Of a DNA stretch of 64,000 bases, positions 54,944 to 64,000 are shown piece by piece (the stretch's first letter is position 1; each line of letters starts with the position of its first letter). The DNA comes from Saprospiraceae bacterium (GTDB taxonomy: Bacteria; Bacteroidota; Bacteroidia; Chitinophagales; Saprospiraceae), in NCBI GenBank assembly GCA_028285085.1, contig JANQQI010000100.1, forward strand, positions 1-64,000. Direction: 5' to 3'. Under the pieces are notes generated by a model. That model was given only the letters and a program-made list of their open reading frames with translations. It was not told where the DNA came from and ran no database searches. Made by a program: the position numbers and the translations under genes.

Positions 54944-56392
54944 TTATTTCCCCGTTCCACTAGCCCCACTTCCAGTTGGCTTTTCCTCCAGGAATTTCTC
55001 CATCACTTCTTCAAGTTGCTCTCCGGCAATTCCTTTGGAAATGATCTTTTTGTCCTTATCGAGGATAAACACACGTGGTGTGGTGCGGATGTCGTAAATG
55101 GTTTTGTACTTCGACAACAAGTAGGGATCGACGACATTCACCCATTTACCCATCTTGCGTTCCTTGATCGTCTCCCAGCATTTGGGAACATCCTTCGTCA
55201 CTTTAGTACAAATGGCGAAAATCTCTATGCCCTTAGGGGAATACTTGTCGTAAAACTCAATGATTTTCGGAATGGACTTTTTGCAATGCCCGCAATCAGG
55301 ATCCCAAAAGAACATGATGGTGTAATCTGAATCGACATCGTGTAGTTCTAGTTGCTCACCACTTTCCAACTTCATTTTAATATTGGGAGCTGTTTTACCA
55401 ACTAAAATGGGTTCAAGCGTTGCAGCATTCTTACAAATCTTTTCTTTGGACTCTTCGGTTACCCACCAGGCTTTACCATTACAATAGTAATTATTTGCAA
55501 GATGCACATAAACAGCATCCATGCCAACAAACTTGGATTTAGCGTATTGATTAAGGAAGTGAATGAGGAAGAATTTGAAATTCTCGTTTTGTGTCTCTGG
55601 CTTCATTTGCCCAAACAACACATCCAAAGTTTGATTGATGGTATCGGGATGTTGTAGCGTCAAATTCTCAACGAAATTAGTCACTTTTTTGAAAAGAACC
55701 GGCCCACGAATTAGACGCTCATCGGAAAGATTAATATGATCAAAATAATGGCCGCGATAATACTCGAACCGCTGTCGCTTAATATCATCTTCGGTCCCCT
55801 CGGTAAACTCTGGCAGTTCCACATCCCACGTCGCTTTAATGATCGCCGCGGTCAGGCCTTTAGGATAGGATTTTACGATATCTTCTTGGTAAGCACGAAC
55901 TTCCGTATTAATAGCCGACATGCTGGCTTCGAGGCTGGCTTGCTTGTTTTCGTCGGCCGTTTCCATTTGTTCACGCAACTTGGCGGCTTCGCCTCCTTTG
56001 GTATTCAGCAGACGAGTATAATCATAGAAACGTTGATTTTCGGGTGATCCTTCAATCTTGCGGTTCCCAATAAGATCATTCACATCGGTCTGAACGGTGA
56101 AGTGCTGATCATTTTCGTCGATCACTACTTCAAAATAGCGATTATCCGGCGGCATGATAATCAGGTAAAGACCACCGGGCATGGCTTCTTCACCGGCAAA
56201 TACAAAATGCCCCTGATCGTTGCGTATTATGGTATCCTTGAAATATTGCTTATTACCGTAGTGATTGCCCAGATACAGCGTATCATTCGCAAAGTTATCA
56301 ATACGTATCTCAAGTTGGTAGCCCGACTGTGCTTGCAGGCTCACAACGAATAAGGTCAGAATAGCTAGAATCCAGCCAGACTTTTTCAACAT
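54944..56392 (-). CDS. TlpA-like thiol-disulfide protein with DUF4369/DUF5106-type N-terminus
   Basis: A 482-residue exported protein with a signal peptide (to about 21). The N-terminal beta domain (about 24-115, YQLEIRIDNFANDTLYLGNH, then GGLYLIIM) is DUF4369-like. A helical DUF5106-like region follows (about 120-330), then a thioredoxin fold (about 335-465) with FFWDPDC367GHC370KK and cis-Pro region RTTPRVFILDKD. It is expected to reduce or exchange disulfides in the periplasm. The Gly/Ser-rich tail (PTGSGASGTGK) is unusual. It is on the same strand as the coiled-coil gene 129 bases upstream. Confidence 0.9.
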   Translation of the reverse strand: MLKKSGWILAILTLFVVSLQAQSGYQLEIRIDNFANDTLYLGNHYGNKQYFKDTIIRNDQGHFVFAGEEAMPGGLYLIIMPPDNRYFEVVIDENDQHFTVQTDVNDLIGNRKIEGSPENQRFYDYTRLLNTKGGEAAKLREQMETADENKQASLEASMSAINTEVRAYQEDIVKSYPKGLTAAIIKATWDVELPEFTEGTEDDIKRQRFEYYRGHYFDHINLSDERLIRGPVLFKKVTNFVENLTLQHPDTINQTLDVLFGQMKPETQNENFKFFLIHFLNQYAKSKFVGMDAVYVHLANNYYCNGKAWWVTEESKEKICKNAATLEPILVGKTAPNIKMKLESGEQLELHDVDSDYTIMFFWDPDCGHCKKSIPKIIEFYDKYSPKGIEIFAICTKVTKDVPKCWETIKERKMGKWVNVVDPYLLSKYKTIYDIRTTPRVFILDKDKKIISKGIAGEQLEEVMEKFLEEKPTGSGASGTGK

Positions 56393-56521
56393 AGTAGAAT
56401 AAGTTTTCGAATTTCGAATAATGACATTGATAGCAGAAAATTCGACATTAGACTAATCAAATTTCACACCTTTTCTATAAAAATGAAAATGCCAGCGCTA
56501 GCCTTAATACTTCCTTAACAA

Positions 56522-59500
56522 CTACTCGTCGTCACTCCCCCCTTGTTCCTTCTTTTTGGCCAGCTCCTGTTCCAATGCTTTTAATTCCGCTTCTGCCTTG
56601 GCAACCTTGGTCTTCAAATCGGCTAAGCGTTCCTCCTCGGACTTGATACGTTGGCGTTCTTCGTTGATGCGCTGTGCCGTTTCTTCCTTGACCCGGTTGA
56701 TCTGCTCGGTTGCCTGTTGTTTCGCTTGGTAAACCGCATCGGAAGATTCTTTCTGAGCAGTACTGATTTCATCCAGCGACGTTTTCCGTGCTTCCTCAGC
56801 CTCAGCGAGATATTTGGCTTTCTTCTCTGTAGTTTCCTTTTGGATATTGCCAATCTCTTCGGTGGCCCGCGCTCGGCTGGCCGCGATATCTTCCTTGGAC
56901 GATTGCTCTACAGCCGCCGTCTCAGCTTCATACTCTGCGATTTTATCTTCCGAATCTTTCTTAGCCAGTGCGATGGCTTCGGCGGCCTGCTGCTTGGTGG
57001 CGGCCACCTCTTGGGCGGCAGTTTCCTGCGTCTGAGCGATCTCTTCGGCCGCCTCTTCCCGGACTTTCAACACCTCCAGAGCGGAAGCTTCTTTGGCTTT
57101 TGCGGCATTCTCTTTAGCCTCGCTGATCTGCTGAGCCACTTGCTCCTGTACTGCTGCTATTTCAGTAGCTGCTTGATCACGCGCCTCGGCTACTCCGTTG
57201 GCGATGCTTTGACGCTGACGCGCAGCGTCTTCCTTAGTCGTTCGGATACTTTCAGCCTCTTCGCTCTGTACTTTGGCGATCGTCTCCGCGGCGCTACGCT
57301 TGGCTTCGGCCACTTGAGTATTGCTTTCTTGACGAGCTAAGGCTTCCTGCTCTTTTAAGCGCGCGATTTCTCGTGCTGTGGTTTCCTGAATACGCGCCAA
57401 TTCTGTGGCCGAGCGCTCCTTAGCTTCGATGACCTCTTCTGCGGATACGTTCTCCGTTTCAGCTGCTTTCTCACGGGCCGCAGCAACTTTTTGCGCTACT
57501 TCATCTTGGATTTCCTTAATTTTTTCCTGGGCCTTTTCCTGGGCGTCCGCTACCGAACTCGCGTAGTCCGTCTTAGCGCTTTCGGCATTTTTCTTGGCCT
57601 CTTGCACCCGTTGAGCGGCCTCCTCCTGTGCTTTCTGAATCTCGGTGCTCGCACGTTCTTTTGCTTTTACGACTTCTTCGGCGGAAGCCGTTCGCACCTG
57701 AGTTTCTGCCGCACGGGCTTTTTCTACAGCTGCTTTTACTTCGGCTTGTATCTTGGCAATCTCTTCACTGGCGCGTTCTCTGGCACTCGCCACTTCAGAG
57801 GCAATTTTTGTTTTTTCATCGCTGGCTCGATTTCTTGCCGCAGCGACTTTCTCAGCTTCTTCGGTATTGATTTGCTGGATGGTCTGAGCAGCGCGCTGAC
57901 GCGCTGCTGATACATCGGCAGCCAATTCAGATTTTTCGGCATCTGCTTTCTCCTTCGCAGAAGCGACCTCCTCGGCGGAACTCGATTGGGCTTTGGATAC
58001 CTCGTCGCGCGCCCGCTCTTTCTCAACCGCAACTTGCTGTTGAGTTTTTGAGATTTCCTCCGCAGCCTTCTGCTTGGCTTCGGCAACTTCTAAGGCACTC
58101 GCCTCCTTTTCTTTGGCCACATTTTCCTTGATTTCCGCTACTTCACTGGCGCTACTCTCCAGAATAAGCGCCTTCTCTTCGGCCCCTTTCCGACGTGCTT
58201 CGGCGACATCGAAGGCAATTTTTTCCTTTTCGATGACCGCATTTTCACGGACTCGGGCCACCTCTGCGGCCGTCTCTTCGCGTACCGAGAGAATTTGTTC
58301 TGCCGCAGATTTTTTCGCGGAGACCACATCCTCCGTCGTCTTATTTTGCTCTTCGGAAGCTTTCGCACGCGCCTCCTCTATCATTTTTCGTGTTTCCTCC
58401 CGAATTTTATTCAACTCATTTTGTGAATTTTCCCGAGCAGTGGCGATCTCGTCACTGTATTCTAGCTTGGCTAACTCGAGCCGCTCTTTCACTTTTTTAA
58501 TCTCTTCGGCTGCTTTTTCTCTGGCGGCAGCGACCTCCGCGGCGGATTCAACTTTCGCATTCTGAATGGCCTCAGCCGCCCTCTGTCGCGTCGTTTCTAC
58601 ATCCAGATTGATACGCTCGATTTCGGTAGAAGCATTAGTCCGCGCGTCGGAAACGGCTTGGGCGATAGCTTCCTTTTCCTTGTCAATCTCGGATTGTGAA
58701 GTCCGGCGTGCCTCAAGTACTTCCTGTGCATAAGCCGCTTTTTTAGCCGCAGCTTGCTCTTTTGCAGCGGAAATTTCCTCCTGCAGACGTGCTTTAATCT
58801 GTTCTCCTTTCTGTTTTTCTGCTTCAATCTCTTCCCGGACACGTACCTTTGTCTCCTGGAGTTCCTTGCGCAAAGCAGCCAATTCTTCGTCGTTCAAAAG
58901 ACTGATATCGGCAACCTTACGTACGCCAGAAGTGGTTGCGCTAATAGGCCGATCATCCTTTTTTTTGCTTTTCCCTGGCGTCAAATCATTATCCGTTAAA
59001 ACAACATCTTTCACTTTACTTTGATCCAGGCTTTGCTCAAAACAACGAGCCAGCGTCACAAATTCTGCTTGTCGACTACCGTTGACCGTAAATTTGCGCA
59101 TCTCATTGCTAATATTGTTCTTGATGTAGATCGTATTGATAGGATTGCTCGAAAACCACTTAATTGCGGCCATATCTAATTGTAGAATATTCTGATGAAC
59201 CGGGGCACCTCCGGTACGTGACACTTCCCCCATTTCAATAAAGCGATAGCTCTTACGCACGCTGGACTTATCCATGAAGATAATTTCGTCATCTTGATTG
59301 AATTCTACCCCACTTTTTGAAAACACGCGTCCCAAAACTCCTTTCTCATCGCTCATCAGCTCAATACTGTACGAATAGTTACCCCGAACCACGAGGGTTT
59401 GAAGTTTTGTTTTTAGAATTTGCGTGCCTCCAATGACTTTATTCTCTTCTATGATCGACCCACAATTTTGAGCATTAGCTGCGGAAGAAAAAAGACAAAG

Positions 59501-59536
59501 TAGTAGAAAAACAAGTGGTAGGAAAGTGTGCCGCAT
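56522..59536 (-). CDS. Exported 1004-residue coiled-coil protein with hendecad repeats
   Basis: A signal peptide (to about 22, SSAANA) precedes a beta-rich globular domain (about 25-165, with two or three Cys). Residues about 212-1000 form one long, almost Pro-free, Ala/Glu/Lys-rich coiled coil. Its register shows 11-residue units such as EVASARERASE and EIAKIQAEVKA, sometimes extended to 18 (11+7). Mixed hendecad and heptad repeats indicate a straight or slightly right-handed bundle up to about 110 nm long (inference from 0.15 nm per residue). Antisense open frames here arise from composition. The role may be an envelope-spanning or filament-like tether. The family is unknown. Confidence 0.85.
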   Translation of the reverse strand: MRHTFLPLVFLLLCLFSSAANAQNCGSIIEENKVIGGTQILKTKLQTLVVRGNYSYSIELMSDEKGVLGRVFSKSGVEFNQDDEIIFMDKSSVRKSYRFIEMGEVSRTGGAPVHQNILQLDMAAIKWFSSNPINTIYIKNNISNEMRKFTVNGSRQAEFVTLARCFEQSLDQSKVKDVVLTDNDLTPGKSKKKDDRPISATTSGVRKVADISLLNDEELAALRKELQETKVRVREEIEAEKQKGEQIKARLQEEISAAKEQAAAKKAAYAQEVLEARRTSQSEIDKEKEAIAQAVSDARTNASTEIERINLDVETTRQRAAEAIQNAKVESAAEVAAAREKAAEEIKKVKERLELAKLEYSDEIATARENSQNELNKIREETRKMIEEARAKASEEQNKTTEDVVSAKKSAAEQILSVREETAAEVARVRENAVIEKEKIAFDVAEARRKGAEEKALILESSASEVAEIKENVAKEKEASALEVAEAKQKAAEEISKTQQQVAVEKERARDEVSKAQSSSAEEVASAKEKADAEKSELAADVSAARQRAAQTIQQINTEEAEKVAAARNRASDEKTKIASEVASARERASEEIAKIQAEVKAAVEKARAAETQVRTASAEEVVKAKERASTEIQKAQEEAAQRVQEAKKNAESAKTDYASSVADAQEKAQEKIKEIQDEVAQKVAAAREKAAETENVSAEEVIEAKERSATELARIQETTAREIARLKEQEALARQESNTQVAEAKRSAAETIAKVQSEEAESIRTTKEDAARQRQSIANGVAEARDQAATEIAAVQEQVAQQISEAKENAAKAKEASALEVLKVREEAAEEIAQTQETAAQEVAATKQQAAEAIALAKKDSEDKIAEYEAETAAVEQSSKEDIAASRARATEEIGNIQKETTEKKAKYLAEAEEARKTSLDEISTAQKESSDAVYQAKQQATEQINRVKEETAQRINEERQRIKSEEERLADLKTKVAKAEAELKALEQELAKKKEQGGSDDE

Positions 59537-59827
59537 GATTTAGTGATTTTTACACAATATACTAAATTGAACTCGATTTAGAGTACGATTAAAGGCCCGT
59601 TTGCAATTCGTTTGGAGGCTTTTGAAATCCTCATTTTGTTTAAAAATTGCCAACTAAAAGCCCGATAATCATTCAGTATTTTGGTGGAAGAATAGACTAA
59701 TTATTTAGTTAGAATTAATCAGATCATTCCAATGTCTACTGTAAATCAAGCCAATGTAATGCCGAACATCGCTTTGAGAACGATTTTTCGGTGAAAAAAA
59801 GTACTTTTTGGTGAAAAACGGCGGTAA

Positions 59828-60757
59828 CTAACGCTTTGCTGCCAAGAGATAAAGAATCGCCATTCGCACGGCCACTCCATTCTCAACTTGTTGCAAGATA
59901 ATAGAATGATCGGAATCGGCCACATCTGAAGTGATTTCAACTCCTCGATTAATAGGACCAGGATGCATAATCACAATCTCCTTATCCAAACTGTCCAGAA
60001 TAGCCTTATTGATTCCAAAATGCTGAGAATATTCCCGCAACGAAGGGAAATAGCGAATATCCTGACGCTCCAATTGGATACGCAAGATATTGGCGATATC
60101 GCACCAAGCTAAAGTTTCTCGCAGGTTATAGGACACCTCTACCCCAAGCTTTTCAATATGGCGGGGAATCAGGGTTGGGGGGCCGCAAACACGGACCGAA
60201 GCGCCCAATTTTTTCAAACAAAAGATATTACTCAAGGCGACTCGGGAGTGTAAGATATCGCCAAAAATTGCCACTTTTTTGCCCGCGAGTTCGCCTACGG
60301 CTTCACGCATCGAGAAGGCGTCAAGCAATGCTTGAGTGGGATGCTCGTGGGTGCCGTCTCCGGCATTGATGATGTTGGCATCAATATGGCGAGCCAGAAA
60401 ACTCGGTGCACCGGGCGCCGGGTGTCGCATCACTACCATATCAACCTTCATGGATAAGATGTTATTCACGGTATCCAGCAAGGTTTCTCCTTTTTTCACA
60501 GAAGAGGAGGAAGCCGAAAAGTTGACGACATCCGCAGATAAGCGTTTTTCTGCCAATTCGAAAGAGATGCGCGTCCGGGTAGAATTTTCAAAAAACAGAT
60601 TAGCAACGGTGACATCACGCAGAGAAGGCACTTTTTTGATCGGCCGGTTGATGACTTCTTTGAAATTTTCGGCTGTTTCAAAGATAAGTTCCAGATCTTT
60701 GACTGTCAGGTACTTAATCCCGAGCACATGTCGGGTACTCAGTTGAGAATTCGTCAT
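59828..60757 (-). CDS. pyrB: Aspartate carbamoyltransferase catalytic subunit
   Basis: A 309-residue enzyme that condenses carbamoyl phosphate with aspartate, the committed step of pyrimidine synthesis. Carbamoyl-phosphate site S59-T-R-T-R63 is followed by SVKKGETLLDT and DGTHEHPTQALLDAF; the aspartate-site region HPGPINRGVEI is intact. The length is typical of catalytic chains. It lies 4 bases downstream of pyrR, a common Bacteroidota pairing; no pyrI is seen. Confidence 0.96.
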   Translation of the reverse strand: MTNSQLSTRHVLGIKYLTVKDLELIFETAENFKEVINRPIKKVPSLRDVTVANLFFENSTRTRISFELAEKRLSADVVNFSASSSSVKKGETLLDTVNNILSMKVDMVVMRHPAPGAPSFLARHIDANIINAGDGTHEHPTQALLDAFSMREAVGELAGKKVAIFGDILHSRVALSNIFCLKKLGASVRVCGPPTLIPRHIEKLGVEVSYNLRETLAWCDIANILRIQLERQDIRYFPSLREYSQHFGINKAILDSLDKEIVIMHPGPINRGVEITSDVADSDHSIILQQVENGVAVRMAILYLLAAKR

Positions 60758-60761
60758 TTAT

Positions 60762-61310
60762 CTAGCTCTTGCTCGCAAATAATAAAATTCGATCTTCACC
60801 ATTTTGCTCTTGCCATTCCACCTTAACGTAGGCCTCATCAAGCGCATCTACCGTCAAGCCAACATAATCAGATTGGATCGGTAAATGTCGGTTGAAGCGA
60901 CGATCTACTAAGGACAACAGCTCCACCCGATCAGGACGCCCGTAGTGCTGTAAGGCCGTCAGCGCCGCCTGAATGGTCCGCCCCGTATATAACACATCAT
61001 CGACCAGAATCACCTTCTTCCTTTCCACCAAAAAATCCATCATAGTACTACTGGCCTGAAGGGGTTTTTCTCGAATCCTGAAATCATCACGGTAAAAAGT
61101 AATGTCTAAGTGGCCACTTTGGATGTGCTTGATCTTTAAGATGGCCTTGAGGCGTTGGACGATTCGATCTACCAGCATCGTACCACGCGGCTGAACACCA
61201 ACGAAACAGGCATCGTCAAAGTGATCATAATTTTCAATCAACTGATGACATAGCCGTTCGATCGTCAGCCTAAAGTGGTCTTCTTCCAGTATGACGCGTC
61301 CTTTATCCAT
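60762..61310 (-). CDS. pyrR: Bifunctional pyr operon regulator/uracil phosphoribosyltransferase
   Basis: A 182-residue type I phosphoribosyltransferase-fold protein. The PRPP motif is V100-I-L-V-D-D-V-L-Y-T-G-R-T112, and DACFVGVQPRGTMLVDR forms the other active-site loop. In Bacillus, PyrR binds pyr mRNA and controls attenuation; here it precedes pyrB on one transcript. I did not identify a convincing PyrR-binding leader hairpin. Confidence 0.95.
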   Translation of the reverse strand: MDKGRVILEEDHFRLTIERLCHQLIENYDHFDDACFVGVQPRGTMLVDRIVQRLKAILKIKHIQSGHLDITFYRDDFRIREKPLQASSTMMDFLVERKKVILVDDVLYTGRTIQAALTALQHYGRPDRVELLSLVDRRFNRHLPIQSDYVGLTVDALDEAYVKVEWQEQNGEDRILLFASKS

Positions 61311-61418
61311 ACCGGGGCAAATATACCTCAGAGAATGTGGTTTGTAAAAAAATCCTTCATATTGTTTTCCACCAATACGAAATTTGACCTGCTGCTCTAG
61401 ATTGCCAGGAGATAGAAC

Positions 61419-63092
61419 TTACTTTTTCTTCGCCTTTGACCAGGCATCTTTCAAACTAACCGTTTGATTGAACAGCAAATTATCCGAAGCGAAATTCGTA
61501 TCAGCACAAAAATAGCCCTTACGCATAAACTGGAAACGCTCCCCGGGACGTGCATTGGCCAAACTCGGTTCAATCCATACATTATCCAATACCTTACGGG
61601 AGTCATGATTGAAAAATTCCATGAAATCTTTATCCTCATGCCCTACTGGCGTAGGATCCGTAAACAGACGATCGTATAGATTGACTTGGGCCCGAAGCGC
61701 ATGAGCCGTCGAAACCCAATGCAAGGTGCCCTTAGCTTTGATCCCAGAGGTATCTGAGCCACTTTTACTATCGGGATAGTAGCGGCATTTCAATTCAATG
61801 ACTTCACCATTCGTATCCTTAATTACCTCATCACAGGTAATGATATAGGCATTTTTCAGACGAACATTGCGGCCAGGGCCCAAACGGAAGAATTTTCTCG
61901 GAGGATCTTCCATGAAATCCTCCCGCTCGATGTATAATTCTCGCGAAAATGGGATTTCACGGCTTCCCATGCTATCGTCTTCAGGATTATTGATGGCCGC
62001 CAGCAGTTCCTCCGCACCTTCCGGGTAGTTGGTAATGGTTACTTTTAAAGGATTAAGCACCGCCATCACCCTTGCCGTCGTTTTATTGAGTTCCTCACGA
62101 ATACAGGATTCCAATAACTGAATCTCAATGACATTATCGCGCTTGGCCACACCGACTTTATCGCAGAAAGTACGCAAGGCCGCCGGCGGATATCCTCTAC
62201 GGCGCATCCCGGCAATCGTTGGCATCCGGGGGTCATCCCAGCCATCGACAAAACCTTCATTGACAAGCTTCAACAAACGACGCTTACTGGTAATCATGTA
62301 AGCCACATTCATACGGGCAAACTCAATTTGTCGCGACGGGAAAATCTCTAGGTTCTCAATAAACCAGTCGTATAATGGTCGGTGGTGGATAAACTCCAGC
62401 GAACACAGCGAGTGGGTAATATTTTCGATCGCATCACTTTGACCGTGTGCGAAATCATACATAGGGTAAATGCACCACTTGTCTCCAGTGCGGTGATGAT
62501 GCTCGTGCTTGATTCGATAAATCAAGGGATCGCGCATGAGCATATTGGGCGAAGCCATATCGATCTTGGCGCGTAGCACGCGTGCCCCGTCGGGGAATTC
62601 ACCGTTTTTCATTCGAGCGAACAAATCGAGGTTTTCCTCAACGGAACGATTACGATACGGACTTTCAACACCAGGCTGAGTTGGTGTCCCTTTGCCTTCC
62701 GCAATTTCTTCGGCGGTAGAATCATCCACATAAGCTAATCCTTTTTTGATCAACTTAACCGCTAATTCATAGAGCTGATCGAAGTAATCGGAGGCGAAGT
62801 ACTCCCGCTCATCCCATTCGTAACCTAACCAGCGAATGTCATTGCGAATATTGTCGACGTATTCCGTACTCTCAGTTGTCGGATTCGTATCATCGAAGCG
62901 CAGGTTGGTCACACCGCCATATTTGGCCGCCGTTTCGAAGTTGATGCAAATTGCTTTGACGTGACCAATATGCAAAAAACCATTGGGCTCAGGCGGAAAG
63001 CGGGTATGGATATTAAACCCACTACCACGTTCTTGGAGATCTGATTCAATGATTTGTTCTATGAAATTGAGTGATTCTGTCTTTTCTGTCAT
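61419..63092 (-). CDS. glnS: Glutamine-tRNA ligase
   Basis: A 557-residue class I synthetase, close to the usual length. Signatures: PPEPNGFLH41IGH44, DDTNPT, and the KMSKS-equivalent M-I-T-S-K-R-R-L. The anticodon-binding beta-barrels follow the catalytic core (FFRLGPGRNVRLKNAYIITC, then GTLHWVSTAHALRAQV). Its presence implies direct charging of tRNA-Gln. It is followed by pyrR 108 bases downstream and preceded by argS. Confidence 0.97.
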   Translation of the reverse strand: MTEKTESLNFIEQIIESDLQERGSGFNIHTRFPPEPNGFLHIGHVKAICINFETAAKYGGVTNLRFDDTNPTTESTEYVDNIRNDIRWLGYEWDEREYFASDYFDQLYELAVKLIKKGLAYVDDSTAEEIAEGKGTPTQPGVESPYRNRSVEENLDLFARMKNGEFPDGARVLRAKIDMASPNMLMRDPLIYRIKHEHHHRTGDKWCIYPMYDFAHGQSDAIENITHSLCSLEFIHHRPLYDWFIENLEIFPSRQIEFARMNVAYMITSKRRLLKLVNEGFVDGWDDPRMPTIAGMRRRGYPPAALRTFCDKVGVAKRDNVIEIQLLESCIREELNKTTARVMAVLNPLKVTITNYPEGAEELLAAINNPEDDSMGSREIPFSRELYIEREDFMEDPPRKFFRLGPGRNVRLKNAYIITCDEVIKDTNGEVIELKCRYYPDSKSGSDTSGIKAKGTLHWVSTAHALRAQVNLYDRLFTDPTPVGHEDKDFMEFFNHDSRKVLDNVWIEPSLANARPGERFQFMRKGYFCADTNFASDNLLFNQTVSLKDAWSKAKKK

Positions 63093-63174
63093 TTTATATC
63101 GTCTAGAATTAAACTTAGGCTTTGTAACTCCAATTCAACAAAAGAAGTTCAAAATACCGGATTAATCATTTGGC

Positions 63175-64000
63175 TTACATGCGCTCGGGCATTTCTACAC
63201 CCAGCAATTGCATAGCGTTGCGCAAAGCCTGTGCCACAGCCTGACTCAACTGTAGCCTAAATACTTTCGCCTCACCCGACTCTGCTTTGATCATAGGGAG
63301 ATCGTGGTAGAAACGGTGGAATAGTCGCGCCAAATCAAACGCATAAGCGGCAATCATGGAAGGATCGTATTCCGCTGCAGCCTGCTGAATCGTTTCGGGG
63401 AAAGCAAAAAGATGGATAATTAAATCCCGTTCTTGCTCCTTTAAGTCATTATAATTCGCGGAAGCAGCCGCATCATATTCGCCAACCTTACGCATAATGG
63501 ATTGAATCCGAACGAAAGCATTTTGGATATACGGCCCGGTATCGCCCTGCAGATCGACCGACTCTTGCGGATCAAAGACCATGCGCTTGCGCGGATTGAC
63601 CCGTAGAATGAAGTATTTCAGAGCAGCTAGGCCGATTCTTCGGAAGATATCCGCCCGGTCAGCGGCTTCAAGACCTTCCAATCCGCCGCGTTCTTCAGAG
63701 CTTTTACCCGCTTCCGCAATGACTTCTGCGATTAAATCATCCGCATCGACGACGGTTCCTTCCCGAGATTTCATTTTCCCGGTAGGCAAATCAACCATAC
63801 CGTAAGACAGGTGGTACATCCCTTCGGCATAAGGCGCTCCAAAGCGCTTCATAATTTCGAAGAGTACTTTGAAGTGGTAGTCTTGTTCGTCGGCTACCAC
63901 GTACACCATCTTGTCAACGCCAAAGTCATTGTAACGCAATTCAGCCGTTCCGATGTCTTGAGTCATGTAAACAGAGGTGCCATCGGAGCGTAGAACGAGC
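63175..64000 (-). CDS. argS: Arginine-tRNA ligase, C-terminal part (runs off the window)
   Basis: The frame stays open to base 64000, so the first visible residues are LVLRSDGTSVYMTQDIGTAE, internal to ArgS; the ATG at 63966 is not the start. The KMSKS-equivalent is GKMKSREGTVV, followed by the DALR anticodon-binding domain (SVDLQGDTGPYIQNAFVRIQ, then LPMIKAESGEAKVFRLQLSQ). The N-terminal domain and HIGH motif lie beyond the window. The C-terminal Met (PERM) is the usual end. Confidence 0.96.
   Translation of the reverse strand, partial: LVLRSDGTSVYMTQDIGTAELRYNDFGVDKMVYVVADEQDYHFKVLFEIMKRFGAPYAEGMYHLSYGMVDLPTGKMKSREGTVVDADDLIAEVIAEAGKSSEERGGLEGLEAADRADIFRRIGLAALKYFILRVNPRKRMVFDPQESVDLQGDTGPYIQNAFVRIQSIMRKVGEYDAAASANYNDLKEQERDLIIHLFAFPETIQQAAAEYDPSMIAAYAFDLARLFHRFYHDLPMIKAESGEAKVFRLQLSQAVAQALRNAMQLLGVEMPERM

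Noticed and set aside
56651-58565. Long plus-strand frames antisense to the coiled-coil gene (up to 229 codons)
   Set aside because: They mirror the Ala/Glu/Lys-rich repeats and give Leu/Phe/Ser/Cys-rich sequence with no family pattern or start context.
1-64000. CRISPR array, rRNA or complete tRNA genes
   Set aside because: No regularly spaced identical short repeats with unique spacers, and no rRNA or full cloverleaf sequence, were seen.

Overview
The window comes from a member of the Bacteroidota, most likely the Saprospiria or a related marine or sludge lineage. Supporting signs are: two very large secreted proteins ending in type IX secretion (T9SS) sorting domains; a TonB-dependent receptor paired with a DUF4249 lipoprotein; several LytS/LytTR two-component pairs; DUF6702, DUF2752 and GYF_2 families typical of the phylum; A/T-rich regions upstream of genes; and scarce Shine-Dalgarno sequences. 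No tRNA, rRNA or CRISPR array was seen.

Layout. Bases 1-18000 are a low-density accessory region. Isolated genes (a beta-lactamase-fold hydrolase with TPRs, a sulfatase/YHYH fusion with a DUF6702 partner, lipoproteins, glutaminase, a sugar isomerase-like protein and a two-gene PI-PLC/Hint module) are separated by long stretches. These stretches hold decayed IS1182-type transposase pieces, MITE-like elements with terminal inverted repeats, and hairpin repeats. Bases 18000-30500 hold a LytS/LytTR pair, a PAP2 phosphatase, a TonB receptor with DUF4249, barrel proteins, an acyltransferase, an ankyrin lipoprotein and a large AraC-cyclase-TPR regulator. Bases 30779-36631 are one 1950-residue secreted galactose-oxidase-type protein that keeps the copper-radical active-site residues.

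Bases 37300-53500 mix a dicarboxylate symporter, an EAD11-receiver protein coupled to a small kinase, an alcohol dehydrogenase/AraC/LigB dioxygenase cluster, a caspase-nSTAND-WG-repeat protein, a 2OG-Fe(II) oxygenase, and a second LytS/LytTR pair whose two genes are separated by a MITE. Bases 53600-64000 are dense and housekeeping-like: a GYF_2/dispanin plus DUF2752 pair, a VOC protein, a TlpA-like thiol-disulfide protein, a 1004-residue coiled-coil protein, pyrB-pyrR, glnS, and the 3' part of argS running off the window.

The best candidates for undescribed biology are: the caspase-STAND-WG protein (44527-48681); the EAD11-receiver/kinase pair (39655-40891), which may belong to the same class of conflict system; the overlapping PI-PLC/Hint pair (13564-17522), which looks like an effector module; the copper radical oxidase with nearly identical Ig-like repeats; the hendecad/heptad coiled-coil protein; and the MITE family that carries a chain of five hairpins and sits just upstream of genes.
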